Assembly: GCF_000721105.1 (NCBI RefSeq) | Contig: NZ_JOEV01000050.1 | Coordinates: forward strand, 1 to 64,000 | Source of the DNA: Streptomyces cellulosae | Lineage (GTDB): Bacteria > Actinomycetota > Actinomycetes > Streptomycetales > Streptomycetaceae | Reading direction: 5' to 3' | Length of the DNA stretch: 64,000 nucleotides | The notes under the pieces: model-generated | Database searches by the model: none | Seen by the model: only the letters and a program-made list of their open reading frames with translations | Told to the model about the DNA's origin: nothing | Translations under genes and position numbers: made by a program | In this document: positions 1-8,433 of the stretch, one piece after another | How positions within the stretch are numbered: the stretch's first letter is position 1 | Layout: every line of letters begins with the position of its first letter

Positions 1-1
1 G

Positions 2-420
2 AACGCGCTGGCCGCCGCCCTGGTCACCGACTTCTCCCGGGTCCCGGAAAAGCACCGCAACTACCCGCGGATCATCTTCACGGATCCGGCCATGCGCACC
101 CTGTACGCCGACTGGAACGCCTCCGCCCGGATCGCCGTGGCACAGCTGCGCATGGAGGCGGCGAAGTATCCCGAGGACCCCCACCTGATCGAGCTGGTCG
201 GTGAACTGTCCATGCGGGACAAGCACTTCGCCCGCTGGTGGGGCGAACACCACGTCGCCGCCCGCACCGTGGGAACCAAGACCCTCAACCATCCGGTCGT
301 CGGCGAACTCGTCCTGGACTGGGACACCCTCACCGCCAACACCGACCCCGACCAGCACCTCACCGTCTGGACCGCCGCACCCGGCTCCCCCACCCTCCTG
401 ACGCCCTGCCCCGACCGACT
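2..420 (+). CDS. XRE-family regulator, C-terminal MmyB-like ligand-binding part (5' end outside window)
   Basis: The reading frame is already open at base 2. It encodes the C-terminal half of the MmyB/YdfB-type ligand-binding domain seen in many actinobacterial helix-turn-helix regulators: an FTDPAMRTLYADW-like stretch, KHFARWWGEH, then LDWDTLTANTDPDQHLTVWTA and PGSP, which normally lies 15-20 residues from the protein end. The HTH part lies upstream of the window. Odd point: no stop follows at the expected place. This frame stays open to 1114, about 650 nt antisense to the next gene, while another frame has TGA at 399-401. I therefore end the supported part near 420. A frameshift or lost stop is likely, or the tail is truly extended. 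Confidence 0.6.
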
Positions 421-456
421 GATCTGCGGGGCTTCCCCGGGAGGCAGGCGAAGGCC

Positions 457-1296
457 TCAGTCGTGCCAGATGGTGCGGATCTGTTCGGCGTGGGTCGTGG
501 CCTGGCGGTGGCCTGCCCGGGCCGCGGCGGGGATGCGGGAGGCGTCCAGGGGGTTGCGGCCGAAGGCCCGCCGTGCCGGGCGGTCCGGGGTCAGGAGGGT
601 GGCTCGGGTGCCGCCGGCCACCAGGGTGGCCACCTGGTCGGAGGTGCTCGGGGCGGCGCCGGGGCCCTTGGGGATGGGGGCCAGGACGACGACCCGTCGG
701 CAGTCCTGGGCCAGGTCGGCGTTGGCCGTGGAGCGTATGCCCCCGTCCATCCAGCGTCCCTCTCCGATCGTGATCGGCGGGAACAGGGGCGGCAGTGCGC
801 AGCTGGCCGCCACCGCCCGGACCAGCTCGACCCCGCTGTCGGCGCCGAAGCCTGTCGGCTCGCCGGTGAGCGCGTCCACCGCGATCAGTCGCACCGGCCT
901 CTCGGGCCACCGCCGGACCGGCAGTTGGGGGCGGATCTTCTCGATGACCTCGGCCTCCGACACTCCGCGCACGCTCAGCGCGAGCCTGCTCAGCCGCTTG
1001 ACCACGGTGCCCGGATCGCGTGAACCGAGCGCCGCCCACAGGTACTTGACGGTCATGGCCAGGGTGAAGTCCACCTCCAGCATGGCCCGCTCACGGGCGA
1101 CCTGCTCCGCGTAGAGGCCGGCCGGCGCCGCTCCCGCGGCCAGTTCCACCGCGAGCAGCGAGCCGGCCGAGGTGCCGACGAACACATCGGCATCACCGAG
1201 GTCCACCCCTGCGTCGGCCAGTCCCGCCAGGACCCCGACCTGCCAGGCGTACGCGGTCAGCCCGCCGCCGCCCAACACCAGTGCCGTGTCCGCCAC
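457..1296 (-). CDS. patatin-like phospholipase family protein
   Basis: 279 aa with the patatin fold signatures: a glycine-rich oxyanion loop near the N terminus (residues 9-12, GGGG), the nucleophile elbow GTSAG (Ser43) and a DGG triad (WMDGGIRS) late in the protein. Patatins use a Ser-Asp dyad to release acyl groups from lipids, so this is a probable cytoplasmic or membrane-associated lipase/acyl hydrolase; its substrate is unknown. The GTG at 1296 is chosen because GAGGAGGGGG lies just upstream. An in-frame extension toward 2586 runs antisense to the acyltransferase gene and is rejected. The promoter region carries two GGGGA-N4-TCCCC sites, so repression by a TetR-like protein is likely; the regulator cannot be identified here. 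Confidence 0.88.
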   Translation of the reverse strand: MADTALVLGGGGLTAYAWQVGVLAGLADAGVDLGDADVFVGTSAGSLLAVELAAGAAPAGLYAEQVARERAMLEVDFTLAMTVKYLWAALGSRDPGTVVKRLSRLALSVRGVSEAEVIEKIRPQLPVRRWPERPVRLIAVDALTGEPTGFGADSGVELVRAVAASCALPPLFPPITIGEGRWMDGGIRSTANADLAQDCRRVVVLAPIPKGPGAAPSTSDQVATLVAGGTRATLLTPDRPARRAFGRNPLDASRIPAAARAGHRQATTHAEQIRTIWHD

Positions 1297-1321
1297 GTCC
1301 GCCCCCTCCTCGACCGTTGAC

Positions 1322-1381
1322 GGGGACCACTCCCCGTTTCCCGTTCCTCTGACGCTAGCACGCAATTGGGGAGTGGTCCCC
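1322..1381. promoter_or_regulatory. paired palindromic operators upstream of the patatin gene
   Basis: Two 14-bp palindromes with identical arms, GGGGA-CCAC-TCCCC (1322-1335) and GGGGA-GTGG-TCCCC (1368-1381), are exact reverse complements of each other and sit 46 bp apart, centre to centre. The TAGCGT between them on the minus strand (in TGCTAGCGTC) could be a -10 element. A dimeric repressor binding at both sites would bracket the promoter of the patatin gene (GTG at 1296). The spacing and symmetry are seen directly; the regulator is inferred. Confidence 0.7.
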
Positions 1382-1510
1382 ATTTTGGTGAGGGCTGCCC
1401 TGCACGCTGGCGTCTCCATCCCGGCAGCACGCCCGCCTGCTCGGTCCGAGGCCGCCGTCAACGCCCTGACGCTCCCCGACTCCGGCCCGACGGACGGTTC
1501 TTCCGCGACG

Positions 1511-1591
1511 GTGAGCCAGTGCCCTGGCAACTCACCGTCGCAATGGCCGACCGCCCTGGTGAGCCAGTGCGACCGTGAGCCACTGCCCTGG
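1511..1591. repeat. three short direct repeats GTGAGCCA(G/C)TGC
   Basis: GTGAGCCAGTGCCCTGG (1511-1527), GTGAGCCAGTGC (1559-1570) and GTGAGCCACTGCCCTGG (1575-1591) lie in the spacer between the patatin promoter and the acyltransferase start. No gene is seen between 1382 and 1683. The copies could be remnants of duplication or regulator sites for the acyltransferase; nothing else supports either. Confidence 0.5.
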
Positions 1592-1683
1592 TGCCGCCGC
1601 GCCGGTGACGTACCGGGCACGGATTGGTTGCGGCATGGGCGTATCGGCCCGGTGGCGCGGGGGCCGGGGCAGCATCGCGACGT

Positions 1684-3033
1684 ATGGGCAGAGATCGGTA
1701 CGTCGACTTCCTGCGGGCCTGGGCGATCGTGCTCGTGGTGTGCGGGCACTGGCTGATCACCGGGCTCGAGCACGGGCCCGACGGGGGCATCCGCGCACCG
1801 GAGTTGCTCGCGACCGTGCCCTGGACCCAGTGGCTGACCCTGGGATTCCAGATCATGCCGCTGTTCTTCCTGGCCGGCGGGTACGCGGCGGGCGGGTCCT
1901 GGGAACGGGAGCGGGCCGCGGGCGGCACGGCCGCCGGGTGGGTGGCCCGACGGACGGTACGGCTGCTGCTGCCGACGGGCGTGTACAGCGGGCTGGTACT
2001 GCTCGCCGTGGGGATCGCGGCGGGGGTGGGCGTGGATCCGTACACGCTCTCGCTGGTGGGGTGGGCGATGGCCATGCAGTTCTGGTTCCTGCCGGTGTAT
2101 CTCGTCCTCAGCGCGCTGACTCCCGTCCTGCACGCGGCCCATCGGCGCTGGGGTCCACGCGTCCCGGTCGTGATGGGCGCGGTCGCGCTGGCGGCCGATG
2201 CCGTCGTGGTCGCGGGGCGGCCGTCGTACGTCGGACTGCTCAACTACGTGCTGGTGTGGGGCGTCGCCTACCAGGTGGGGTTCTGCTGGCGGGACGGGCT
2301 GGTGGGCGGAGGCCGGGCGGTGCCTGCCCTCCTCGCCGCGGGCGGTGGGCTGGCGTTCACGCTGCTGGTGGCGCTCGGGCCGTTCCCCGTCAGTCTGATC
2401 CTGGTGACCGGGCAGCACCCCAGCAACACCAATCCGCCCTCGGCGGCGATGCTGGCGTGGGCGGTGGCGCAGGTGGGGGTGTGTCTCCTGGTGGCGCCGG
2501 CGGTACGGCGACTGGTGGCACGGGAGCGGGTGTGGCGGCTGGTGCGGCCGGCCGGCGAGGCGAGCATGACCTTGTATCTGTGGCACATGCTGCCCGTACT
2601 GGTGATCGCGGCCGCCTGCTATCTGACCGGCATCGCACCCGAGCCCGGGTTCGGGTCATTGACGTGGTGGGCGTTGCGGGTGCCGTGGCTGGTGGTGCTC
2701 GCGCTCGTCATGGTGGGGGTGCTCATAGTGCTGCGGCCGGTGGAACGTGGGATGGCGGCCGTGTACGAGCGGGGCCGTTCGGGCGCCGGGCCCGGCCGGG
2801 CCCGGACCTGGTCGCTGTGGTTCGCTCTGGCCGCGAGTGTCGCCGCGCTGAGCGGCTTCGCCGTGCGGGGCTTCGCTCCCGACGGCCGGTTCCCGGTGCT
2901 GCCCGCGCTGGGGCTGGCGGTGGGTCTGGCACTGGTCGCCCTCGTCGCCCTGCCCGGCCTGCTCTCCGTACGACCACCCGCGCCCCGCTCGGGAGACCCC
3001 GCCGCCAAGGACTCCGTGGAAGAGGCCGCCTGA
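1684..3033 (+). CDS. acyltransferase 3 family membrane protein (OafA/YrhL-like)
   Basis: 449 aa from ATG 1684. The N terminus [21 protein letters not shown] is the classic acyltransferase-3 opening with the R-x10-H signature, followed by about ten hydrophobic segments and a C-terminal segment MTLYLWHML typical of the family. These integral membrane enzymes transfer acetyl or other acyl groups to cell-surface carbohydrates or secondary metabolites. A TTG at 1624 would add 20 residues rich in G and A and is less likely. The last 100 residues carry extra hydrophobic segments after an R-rich loop. The acceptor cannot be told from sequence. It stands alone between the patatin and cyclophilin genes. 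Confidence 0.87.
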   Translation: MGRDRYVDFLRAWAIVLVVCGHWLITGLEHGPDGGIRAPELLATVPWTQWLTLGFQIMPLFFLAGGYAAGGSWERERAAGGTAAGWVARRTVRLLLPTGVYSGLVLLAVGIAAGVGVDPYTLSLVGWAMAMQFWFLPVYLVLSALTPVLHAAHRRWGPRVPVVMGAVALAADAVVVAGRPSYVGLLNYVLVWGVAYQVGFCWRDGLVGGGRAVPALLAAGGGLAFTLLVALGPFPVSLILVTGQHPSNTNPPSAAMLAWAVAQVGVCLLVAPAVRRLVARERVWRLVRPAGEASMTLYLWHMLPVLVIAAACYLTGIAPEPGFGSLTWWALRVPWLVVLALVMVGVLIVLRPVERGMAAVYERGRSGAGPGRARTWSLWFALAASVAALSGFAVRGFAPDGRFPVLPALGLAVGLALVALVALPGLLSVRPPAPRSGDPAAKDSVEEAA

Positions 3034-3154
3034 CGCTCGGTCGGCCCGGTCGACCCGGCGGCCCCCGTGCCCCGGTCGGCCCGGTCCACCGGCGGGAAAG
3101 GGGCCGTGTGACAAGATGCTGCGGCCAAACCCCCGCCAGAAAGGGACGTATTCC

Positions 3155-3655
3155 ATGTCCAGGGTCGAGCTGACCACGAACTACGGCCGTATCGTTCTTG
3201 AACTCAACGATGCCGAGGCCCCCAAGACCGTCGAGAACTTCCTGACGTACGTCCGGAACGGGCACTACGACGGCACGATCTTCCACCGCGTGATCGACGG
3301 CTTCATGGTGCAGGGCGGTGGTTTCACCGCGGAGATGGCGCAGAAGCCGACGCTGGCGCCGATCCCGAACGAGGCCGACAACGGCCTGAAGAACACCGCG
3401 TACACCGTGGCGATGGCGCGCACCGGCGACCCGCACTCGGCGACCGCGCAGTTCTTCGTCAACGTCTCCGACAACGAGTTCCTCAACCACACGGCGAAGG
3501 ACGCGCGCGGCTGGGGCTACACCGTCTTCGGCCGGGTCACCGAAGGCCAGGACGTGGTCGACCAGATCAAGAAGGTGCGCACCGGCACCAGCCGCGGCCA
3601 CCAGGACGTCCCCACCCAGTCGGTGGTCATCGAGTCCGCCAAGGTCCTCGGCTGA
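3155..3655 (+). CDS. peptidyl-prolyl cis-trans isomerase, cyclophilin type (PpiB-like)
   Basis: 166 aa, cytoplasmic, no signal peptide. The core carries the cyclophilin catalytic elements [19 protein letters not shown] and WGYTVFGRV. The pattern, including the [14 protein letters not shown] terminus, is closer to proteobacterial PpiB than to the usual actinobacterial cyclophilins. A similar Gram-negative-type cyclophilin is known from Streptomyces antibioticus (recalled, not checked). It speeds proline isomerisation during folding. ATG 3155 is preceded by GAAAGGGA; an ATG at 3116 would add 13 unconserved residues. Confidence 0.93.
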   Translation: MSRVELTTNYGRIVLELNDAEAPKTVENFLTYVRNGHYDGTIFHRVIDGFMVQGGGFTAEMAQKPTLAPIPNEADNGLKNTAYTVAMARTGDPHSATAQFFVNVSDNEFLNHTAKDARGWGYTVFGRVTEGQDVVDQIKKVRTGTSRGHQDVPTQSVVIESAKVLG

Positions 3656-3739
3656 CGGGACGACAGCACTCGACGGGCTGCCGGGACCTGCGGCCACGGG
3701 CACGCCGCCGACGCGGTGCGCAGTCACGCGGTACGCAGG

Positions 3740-4846
3740 TCACGCGGTCCGTTTGCGGGACGCCGTCTTCTTCGCCGGGGTCTTCTTGGCGGTGCTCTTC
3801 GCCGACGCCGTACTCTTCGACGACGCCGTGCTCCTGGCCGACGCGCTCTTCTTCGCGCCCTGTGCCGACTTCGCCGTCGCCGTCGACTTCTTGGCCGTCG
3901 TCTTCTTGCCGGTGGTCTTCTTCGCGGCGGACGCCGTCGACTTCTTGCCGCCCGCCTGTTTGGGCGCGGCCCGTGCCGACTTCCGGGCCGGCAGCCGTCT
4001 GACCTCCCCGTGCGCCTCGGCCTCCCCGGCCTCCTCCCCGGTCTCCTGGGCCTGCCCGGCCGCCCCCTCGCCCCGGGACTCCTTCGCGTCCCGCACGCTC
4101 TTCTCCAGGGCCGCCATCAGGTCGAGGACCTTGCCGCCCCGGGCCGGTTCGGGCGACTCGGGCGGGGCCTCGCCGGCGGCCTTCGCGGCGACGACCTCCT
4201 CCAGGGCCTCGCGGTACTCGTCGTGCAGGTCGTCCAGGTCGATCTCCCCGAGGGTGTCCATCAGGGCGTCCGCGAGGTCGAGTTCCTTGTCGTTGACGGT
4301 GACCTTGGTGTCGGGGGCGAGGCCCTCGGGGGCGCGGACCTCGTCCGGCCACAGCAGTCCGTGCAGGGCGATGGCGTCGCCGACCACGCGCAGCATCCCG
4401 AGGCGTTCCCGGCCGCGGAGCGCGTATTTGGCGATGGCCACCTTCTGACTGCGCTTGAGCGCCTCGCGCAGCAGGGTGTACGGCTTGGCGGCCGGGGCGC
4501 CGCCCGCCGCGAGGTAGTACGCGGCGTCCATCTGGAGCGGGTCGATCCGGTCGGCCGGTACGAAGGCCACGATCTCGATCGTCTTGGCCGTGGGCAGCGG
4601 CAGATGCGACAGGTCCTCGTCGGTGATCGGGATGATCGTGCCGTCCGCGTCCTCGTAGCCCTTGCCGATCTCGGCCTGGGTGACCTCGCGGTCCTCCAGT
4701 TCGCACACCTTGCGATAGCGGATCCGGCCGCCGTCCTCGCTGTGGATCTGGCGGAAGGAGATCGAGTGGCTCTCGGTCGCGTTGACCAGCTTGATCGGAA
4801 TACTGACCAGGCCGAACGAGATGGCGCCGTTCCAGATGGATCGCAC
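3740..4846 (-). CDS. ku: non-homologous end joining protein Ku
   Basis: 368 aa. It begins VRSIWNGAISFGLVSIPIKL, the invariant bacterial Ku N terminus, followed by the beta-barrel ring domain (to about residue 260) that encircles DNA ends. GTG 4846 is chosen for this match and for AAGGG upstream; an ATG near 4917 would add 24 unrelated residues and lie inside the divergent promoter. Unusual: the last ~75 residues are a low-complexity tail rich in K, A, S and T (repeats such as KKTTAKK and KSTASAKSTAKK) like histone H1 tails, which probably adds sequence-independent DNA binding. It is divergent from the LigD polymerase gene, its expected partner in double-strand break repair. Confidence 0.95.
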   Translation of the reverse strand: MRSIWNGAISFGLVSIPIKLVNATESHSISFRQIHSEDGGRIRYRKVCELEDREVTQAEIGKGYEDADGTIIPITDEDLSHLPLPTAKTIEIVAFVPADRIDPLQMDAAYYLAAGGAPAAKPYTLLREALKRSQKVAIAKYALRGRERLGMLRVVGDAIALHGLLWPDEVRAPEGLAPDTKVTVNDKELDLADALMDTLGEIDLDDLHDEYREALEEVVAAKAAGEAPPESPEPARGGKVLDLMAALEKSVRDAKESRGEGAAGQAQETGEEAGEAEAHGEVRRLPARKSARAAPKQAGGKKSTASAAKKTTGKKTTAKKSTATAKSAQGAKKSASARSTASSKSTASAKSTAKKTPAKKTASRKRTA

Positions 4847-4918
4847 GTGCAGCACCCTTTCGATCGGTTTGCGATGAGACACGTCCATTTTCAGTGAAAT
4901 GTCTGGGATTCTCATCGT
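4847..4918. promoter_or_regulatory. bidirectional Ku/LigD promoter with nested inverted repeats
   Basis: The 72-bp spacer between the two divergent repair genes holds an 8-bp inverted repeat, CGATGAGA (4872-4879) and TCTCATCG (4910-4917). Nested inside it is CATTT-TCAGTG-AAATG (4886-4901). The right outer arm ends one base before the LigD ATG (4919), so a bound protein would block that start. Shared control of ku and the polymerase is inferred. Confidence 0.6.
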
Positions 4919-5800
4919 ATGACGCCGATCACAGAGGTGGAGGGGCGAAGGCTCGCGCTCAGCAATCTGGAGAAGGTGCTGTATCCCGCGACCGGCTTCA
5001 CCAAGGGCGAGGTGCTGCACTACTACGCCACGACCGCCCAGGTCCTGCTGCCCCATCTGCGTGACCGGCCGGTGTCCTTCCTGCGGTATCCGGACGGGCC
5101 CGAGGGCCAGGTGTTCTTCACCAAGAACGTCCCTCCGGGTACGCCCGAGTGGGTCACCACCGCCGAGGTGCCCCGCTCGGAGGGGCCGGCCCGGATGGTG
5201 TTGGTGCAGGACCTGGCGAGCCTGATGTGGGCGGCGAACCTGGTCACCGAGTTCCACACCCACCAGTGGCTGGTCGACTCCCCCGGCGAGGCCGACCGGC
5301 TGGTCCTCGACCTCGACCCCGGGACGCCCGCGACGATCGTCGAGTGCTGCGAAGTGGCTCTCTGGCTGCGGGAACGGCTCGCGGCGGACGGCATCGAGGC
5401 CCACCCGAAGACCGCCGGCTCGAAGGGGCTGCACCTGCTGGCGGCGGTGCGGGGAGCGTCGTCCGAGGCGGTGTCCGAGTACGCCAAGCAGCTGGCGGTG
5501 GAGGCGGAGCGGGCGATGCCCCGGCTGGTGGTCCACCGGATGACGCGGAGCCTGAGGCCCGGGAAGGTGTTCGTCGACTGGAGCCAGAACGCCGCCCGCA
5601 AGACCACGGCCACGCCCTACACCCTGCGGGCCCGGACCGAGCCCCTGGTCTCGGCACCGGTCACCTGGACGGAGGTCGAGGAGTGCGGCACGCCCGCCCA
5701 GCTGGCCTTCCAGGCACCGGACATCGCTCCCCGCGTCCAGGACCACGGCGACCTGCTGGCACCGCTGCTCGACACGGACCGCGCGGGATCACTGCCGTGA
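4919..5800 (+). CDS. ligD: non-homologous end-joining DNA polymerase (LigD POL domain, stand-alone)
   Basis: 293 aa corresponding only to the primase-polymerase module of LigD. Visible are LVLDLDPG with the metal-binding DLD, HPKTAGSKGLHL, VFVDWSQN and TATPYTLRAR, all typical of the archaeo-eukaryotic primase fold. It fills gaps and adds nucleotides at broken ends held by Ku. The ligase and phosphoesterase modules present in mycobacterial LigD are absent from this gene and from the window, so ligation must come from a separate ligase. The ATG follows the intergenic palindrome with no clear ribosome binding site, so a leaderless or very short leader transcript is likely. Confidence 0.93.
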   Translation: MTPITEVEGRRLALSNLEKVLYPATGFTKGEVLHYYATTAQVLLPHLRDRPVSFLRYPDGPEGQVFFTKNVPPGTPEWVTTAEVPRSEGPARMVLVQDLASLMWAANLVTEFHTHQWLVDSPGEADRLVLDLDPGTPATIVECCEVALWLRERLAADGIEAHPKTAGSKGLHLLAAVRGASSEAVSEYAKQLAVEAERAMPRLVVHRMTRSLRPGKVFVDWSQNAARKTTATPYTLRARTEPLVSAPVTWTEVEECGTPAQLAFQAPDIAPRVQDHGDLLAPLLDTDRAGSLP

Positions 5801-5919
5801 GCTGCCCTGAACGCCCTGAACACGACAGCCACCGGTGACCGGGGCGCCCTCATCGCCGTACGACCACCCGGGAGCCCGCCACGCGACGGCCGCCCCAGCC
5901 GGCCCGCGCCCCGAACAGC

Positions 5920-6726
5920 TCACCCGCCGGAGGTCCACGTCCGCCGGTCCCGCGCCATCGCGTGCAGCGCCTCCACGTCCGCCGGCTTCAGGACGCCTCC
6001 GGTGCGGGCCAGCCCCTCGATCTCCGTGTCGGTCAGGACCCGGGCCTCGCGCAGGGGCACGGTCACCGTCACGTCCGTGGGGCCGACGAGGGCCAGGACC
6101 GGGCGGACCTCGGCCGTCAGGGCGTAGGAGGCGCGGTCGGCGTCGGCGCGGGCGCGCCGCAGCAGCGGGAGCGGGTCGCGGCGGCCCAGGGCGACCATCG
6201 GGCCGGCGACGGTGACCCGCTGCTTGCGGGCGTAGAGCGTGTGGACGGCGAACAGTCCGCCCGGGCCGATGGCCAGGTGGTGCACCCGGTCGCCGCCGGG
6301 CAGCGGGATCGAGTGCAGGGTGTGCCAGCCGGCGCCGTCCAGCCGGTCCAGCGCCTCCCCCACCGCCTGCTCGGCCATGAGGGCCCGGCGGCGCGGGTCG
6401 GGGCGCAGCCGACGGGCGGGGCCCGGCTCCCGGTCGAGGGCGACCAGGAGCGCCTCGCCGGGGCGGTTGGGCGCAAGGTCGTCGTCCGGGTGCAGGGCGA
6501 GCCGGGCCAGTTCGGCGGGGGTCGGGACCGGGGGCGGGCCCACGGCCACCGGCCCGGTCAGGAAGGGTCCCAGCACGTCCAGGACGTCCTGTTCGCGGTC
6601 CTCGCTGAGCAGGTTGATCCGGGCTGCCTCACGGTCGTACCAGGCGATGTTCCTGCCGTCCGTGAGGCAGACGTAGAGCCGTTCCTGACCGTGCCGCCAG
6701 GTCGGTACGACGCGTAGTCCGCTCAT
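5920..6726 (-). CDS. NERD domain-containing protein
   Basis: 268 aa. The C-terminal half (VGEALDRLDGAGWHTLHSIPLPGGDRVHHLAIGPGGLFAVHTLYAR) matches the NERD domain, a predicted nuclease-related fold, with the conserved IGPGGLFAV strand. The N-terminal 60 residues (MSGLRVVPTWRHGQERLYVCL) form a separate small region that reads like a protein-interaction or ligand module. Biochemical function is not established for these streptomycete proteins. It is divergent from the phosphatase gene at 6860 and downstream of (convergent with) the LigD polymerase gene, so a role in DNA metabolism is possible but not shown. Confidence 0.8.
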   Translation of the reverse strand: MSGLRVVPTWRHGQERLYVCLTDGRNIAWYDREAARINLLSEDREQDVLDVLGPFLTGPVAVGPPPVPTPAELARLALHPDDDLAPNRPGEALLVALDREPGPARRLRPDPRRRALMAEQAVGEALDRLDGAGWHTLHSIPLPGGDRVHHLAIGPGGLFAVHTLYARKQRVTVAGPMVALGRRDPLPLLRRARADADRASYALTAEVRPVLALVGPTDVTVTVPLREARVLTDTEIEGLARTGGVLKPADVEALHAMARDRRTWTSGG

Positions 6727-6859
6727 GCGCCATCACCCCCGACCATGGGAACAGGCGAGGTGCTCCCGTCGCAAGGCGGCGGTTACCTTTGAGGAGGAGT
6801 TGACCCGGGTAGGTTCCGTCGGCCGTGGTGTGAGTTGGCAGGGGCTTGGGGAGGCGCCG

Positions 6860-7366
6860 TTGCGAACACGCAGGAAGCAACCCGACGTGCCCGCTCCGGA
6901 CAGCGCGTGGAGCGAGATCGTGCCCGGTCTGTGGATGGGCGGGCACGAGTTCAGGAGCCGTCCGGGACAGGTCGAGTTCGCCTTCGTGCACAGCGAGTTC
7001 GATGTCGTGCAGACGCTGCTGAGGCTGCCGGGGCACGGGCCGGATCCGGGCGTGGAGCACCATGTGTGGCCGATTCCCGACGGGCCGCTGGACGGTACCC
7101 AGCTCGCCGGGGTGATCAGGCTGGCTCGGGCCGCGTGCGACGCGCTGGACGAGGGCCGCACGGTCCTCGTCCGCTGCTACCACGGGTACAACCGCTCGGG
7201 ACTGGTCGTCGCGCACGCCCTGATCCGCCAGGGGCGCTCCGCGGACGAGGCGATCGGGCTGATACGGTCCCGTCGCTCGCCCTGGGCCCTGCACAACGAG
7301 CTGTTCGTCGAGTACCTGAAGGCGGGGCTGCCGACGGCACGGCTGCTGGAGGAGCTCACCGAGTAA
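6860..7366 (+). CDS. dual-specificity-type protein phosphatase (CX5R)
   Basis: About 168 aa. The signature CYHGYNRS fits the CX5R(S/T) P-loop of cysteine-based phosphatases, and WAWP-like VWPIPDGPL with the downstream helices fits small dual-specificity phosphatases. Start choice is uncertain. TTG 6860 has GGGGAGG five bases upstream and starts the conserved RTRRKQPDVPAPDSAW part. GTG 6830 in the same frame is possible and lies 11 nt downstream of a 12-mer (GGGTAGGTTCCG) that recurs just upstream of ftsW. Likely cytoplasmic; the substrate is unknown. The histidine kinase and lipoprotein genes follow on the same strand after a repeat-rich spacer. Confidence 0.8.
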   Translation: MRTRRKQPDVPAPDSAWSEIVPGLWMGGHEFRSRPGQVEFAFVHSEFDVVQTLLRLPGHGPDPGVEHHVWPIPDGPLDGTQLAGVIRLARAACDALDEGRTVLVRCYHGYNRSGLVVAHALIRQGRSADEAIGLIRSRRSPWALHNELFVEYLKAGLPTARLLEELTE

Positions 7367-7490
7367 TCGTTTCTGCCCGCCGTTGGGCCCGCCCTGCCGC
7401 TCTTCGGGCCGCTCTTCAGCCCGCTCGTCACCTTGCCGCGTAAAAACGACTTCATGCGAAATAAGGTGTACGGGGTCCATGATCGCACCC

Positions 7491-7650
7491 GGCCCCGCTC
7501 TCACCCCGATCTCGTCCTGCCTCGCATTCCCATCCCGGCCCCGCTCTCACCCCGATCCCATCCTGCCTCGCATTCCCATCCCGCCCCGCCTCGCATCGTC
7601 CCGCCCCGCCTCGCATCCCGTCCCGCCCCGAACCGCATCCCGCCCCGAAC
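7491..7650. repeat. 46-bp direct repeat followed by shorter CCCCGCCTCGCAT repeats
   Basis: A 46-bp unit beginning GGCCCCGCTCTCACCCCGAT occurs at 7491-7536 and again at 7537-7582 with two mismatches. Several shorter copies of the motif GCCCCGCCTCGCATC and its variant GCCCCGAACCGCATC follow up to about 7650. The array lies in the spacer upstream of the lipoprotein gene (GTG 7663) and would form most of its 5' leader. It looks like recent slippage or duplication. No other gene is visible in 7367-7662. Confidence 0.85.
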
Positions 7651-7662
7651 CGCAGGAGTACC

Positions 7663-8433
7663 GTGTCCGCCCCGCGCATCCGCACCGCCGCCGTCGGCCT
7701 GCTGCTGGCGACCCTGGCGGCCTGCGGCGACACCGGCGCGCTGCGCGGGGCGGGTCCGACGTCGACCGCGATGAGCCCGGACCGGCTGTGGCCGGATCTG
7801 GCGCCCGCCTCCAGCCCGGCCTGGGACTACGACGACGGCGGGGCCGAGCTCATGCGGGGCGTCACGGCCCCGGGGGACGACATCCACAAGGTGAACCCGG
7901 TGGCCGTCGTCCGGGCGGAGCTCGCCCAGCACCCCGACGAGTACACCGGCGGCAAGGCCACCTACTACGAGACCGCCCGCCGGATGGCCGACTGCGCCGA
8001 CGGGGTGGCACACGGCCGGTGCCCCGTCCTGACGCCGTACTACCGCGACCTCACCGGCGACGGACGGGACGACCTGACCCTGGGGTTCCGGCTGCTGCCC
8101 GGCAACCAGACGGCGGTGCGCGTGTACACCTTCGAGTCGGGGCGACTGGTCCAGGTCATGTCCAACGACGACGCGGTGACCGGGGTGGAGCTGGCCGGGC
8201 GATCGGTGATCATCCGTTCGCCGTCCGACATCGCGGGCTACGAGTACCGCTTCCAGTGGACCTGGGACCCGGACCAGCGCGTCATGCTGCTCACCCACGA
8301 CGAGATGCTGCGCACCGGGGCGCGGAACGGCGCGAAGCACCGGTCGGCCTCACCCTCGGTCCCGCCCCGGCCCTCGCCCTCGGTCCCGCCCCGGCCCTCG
8401 CCCTCGGTGTCCCCTTCGGCGAGTGGTCCATGA
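7663..8433 (+). CDS. secreted lipoprotein paired with a histidine kinase
   Basis: 256 aa from GTG 7663, with AGGAG directly upstream. The N terminus has a positive start, a hydrophobic stretch and the lipobox LAAC (Cys22), so the protein should be lipid-anchored on the outer face of the membrane. The middle (YYRDLTGDGRDDLTLGFRLLPG) resembles FG-GAP/VCBS-like domains with an acidic DLTGDGRDD loop. The C terminus is a P/S-rich tail with three near-identical PSVPPRPS units. Its stop overlaps the histidine kinase start (ATGA), so the two are translationally coupled. By analogy to the CseA lipoprotein of the cse system it may modulate the sensor; this is inference. Confidence 0.82.
   Translation: MSAPRIRTAAVGLLLATLAACGDTGALRGAGPTSTAMSPDRLWPDLAPASSPAWDYDDGGAELMRGVTAPGDDIHKVNPVAVVRAELAQHPDEYTGGKATYYETARRMADCADGVAHGRCPVLTPYYRDLTGDGRDDLTLGFRLLPGNQTAVRVYTFESGRLVQVMSNDDAVTGVELAGRSVIIRSPSDIAGYEYRFQWTWDPDQRVMLLTHDEMLRTGARNGAKHRSASPSVPPRPSPSVPPRPSPSVSPSASGP

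Noticed and set aside
457..2586. A 709-codon minus-strand frame extending the patatin gene upstream.
   Set aside because: Beyond 1296 it has no family motifs, is antisense to the acyltransferase gene and crosses the operator region; GTG 1296 has a strong ribosome binding site.
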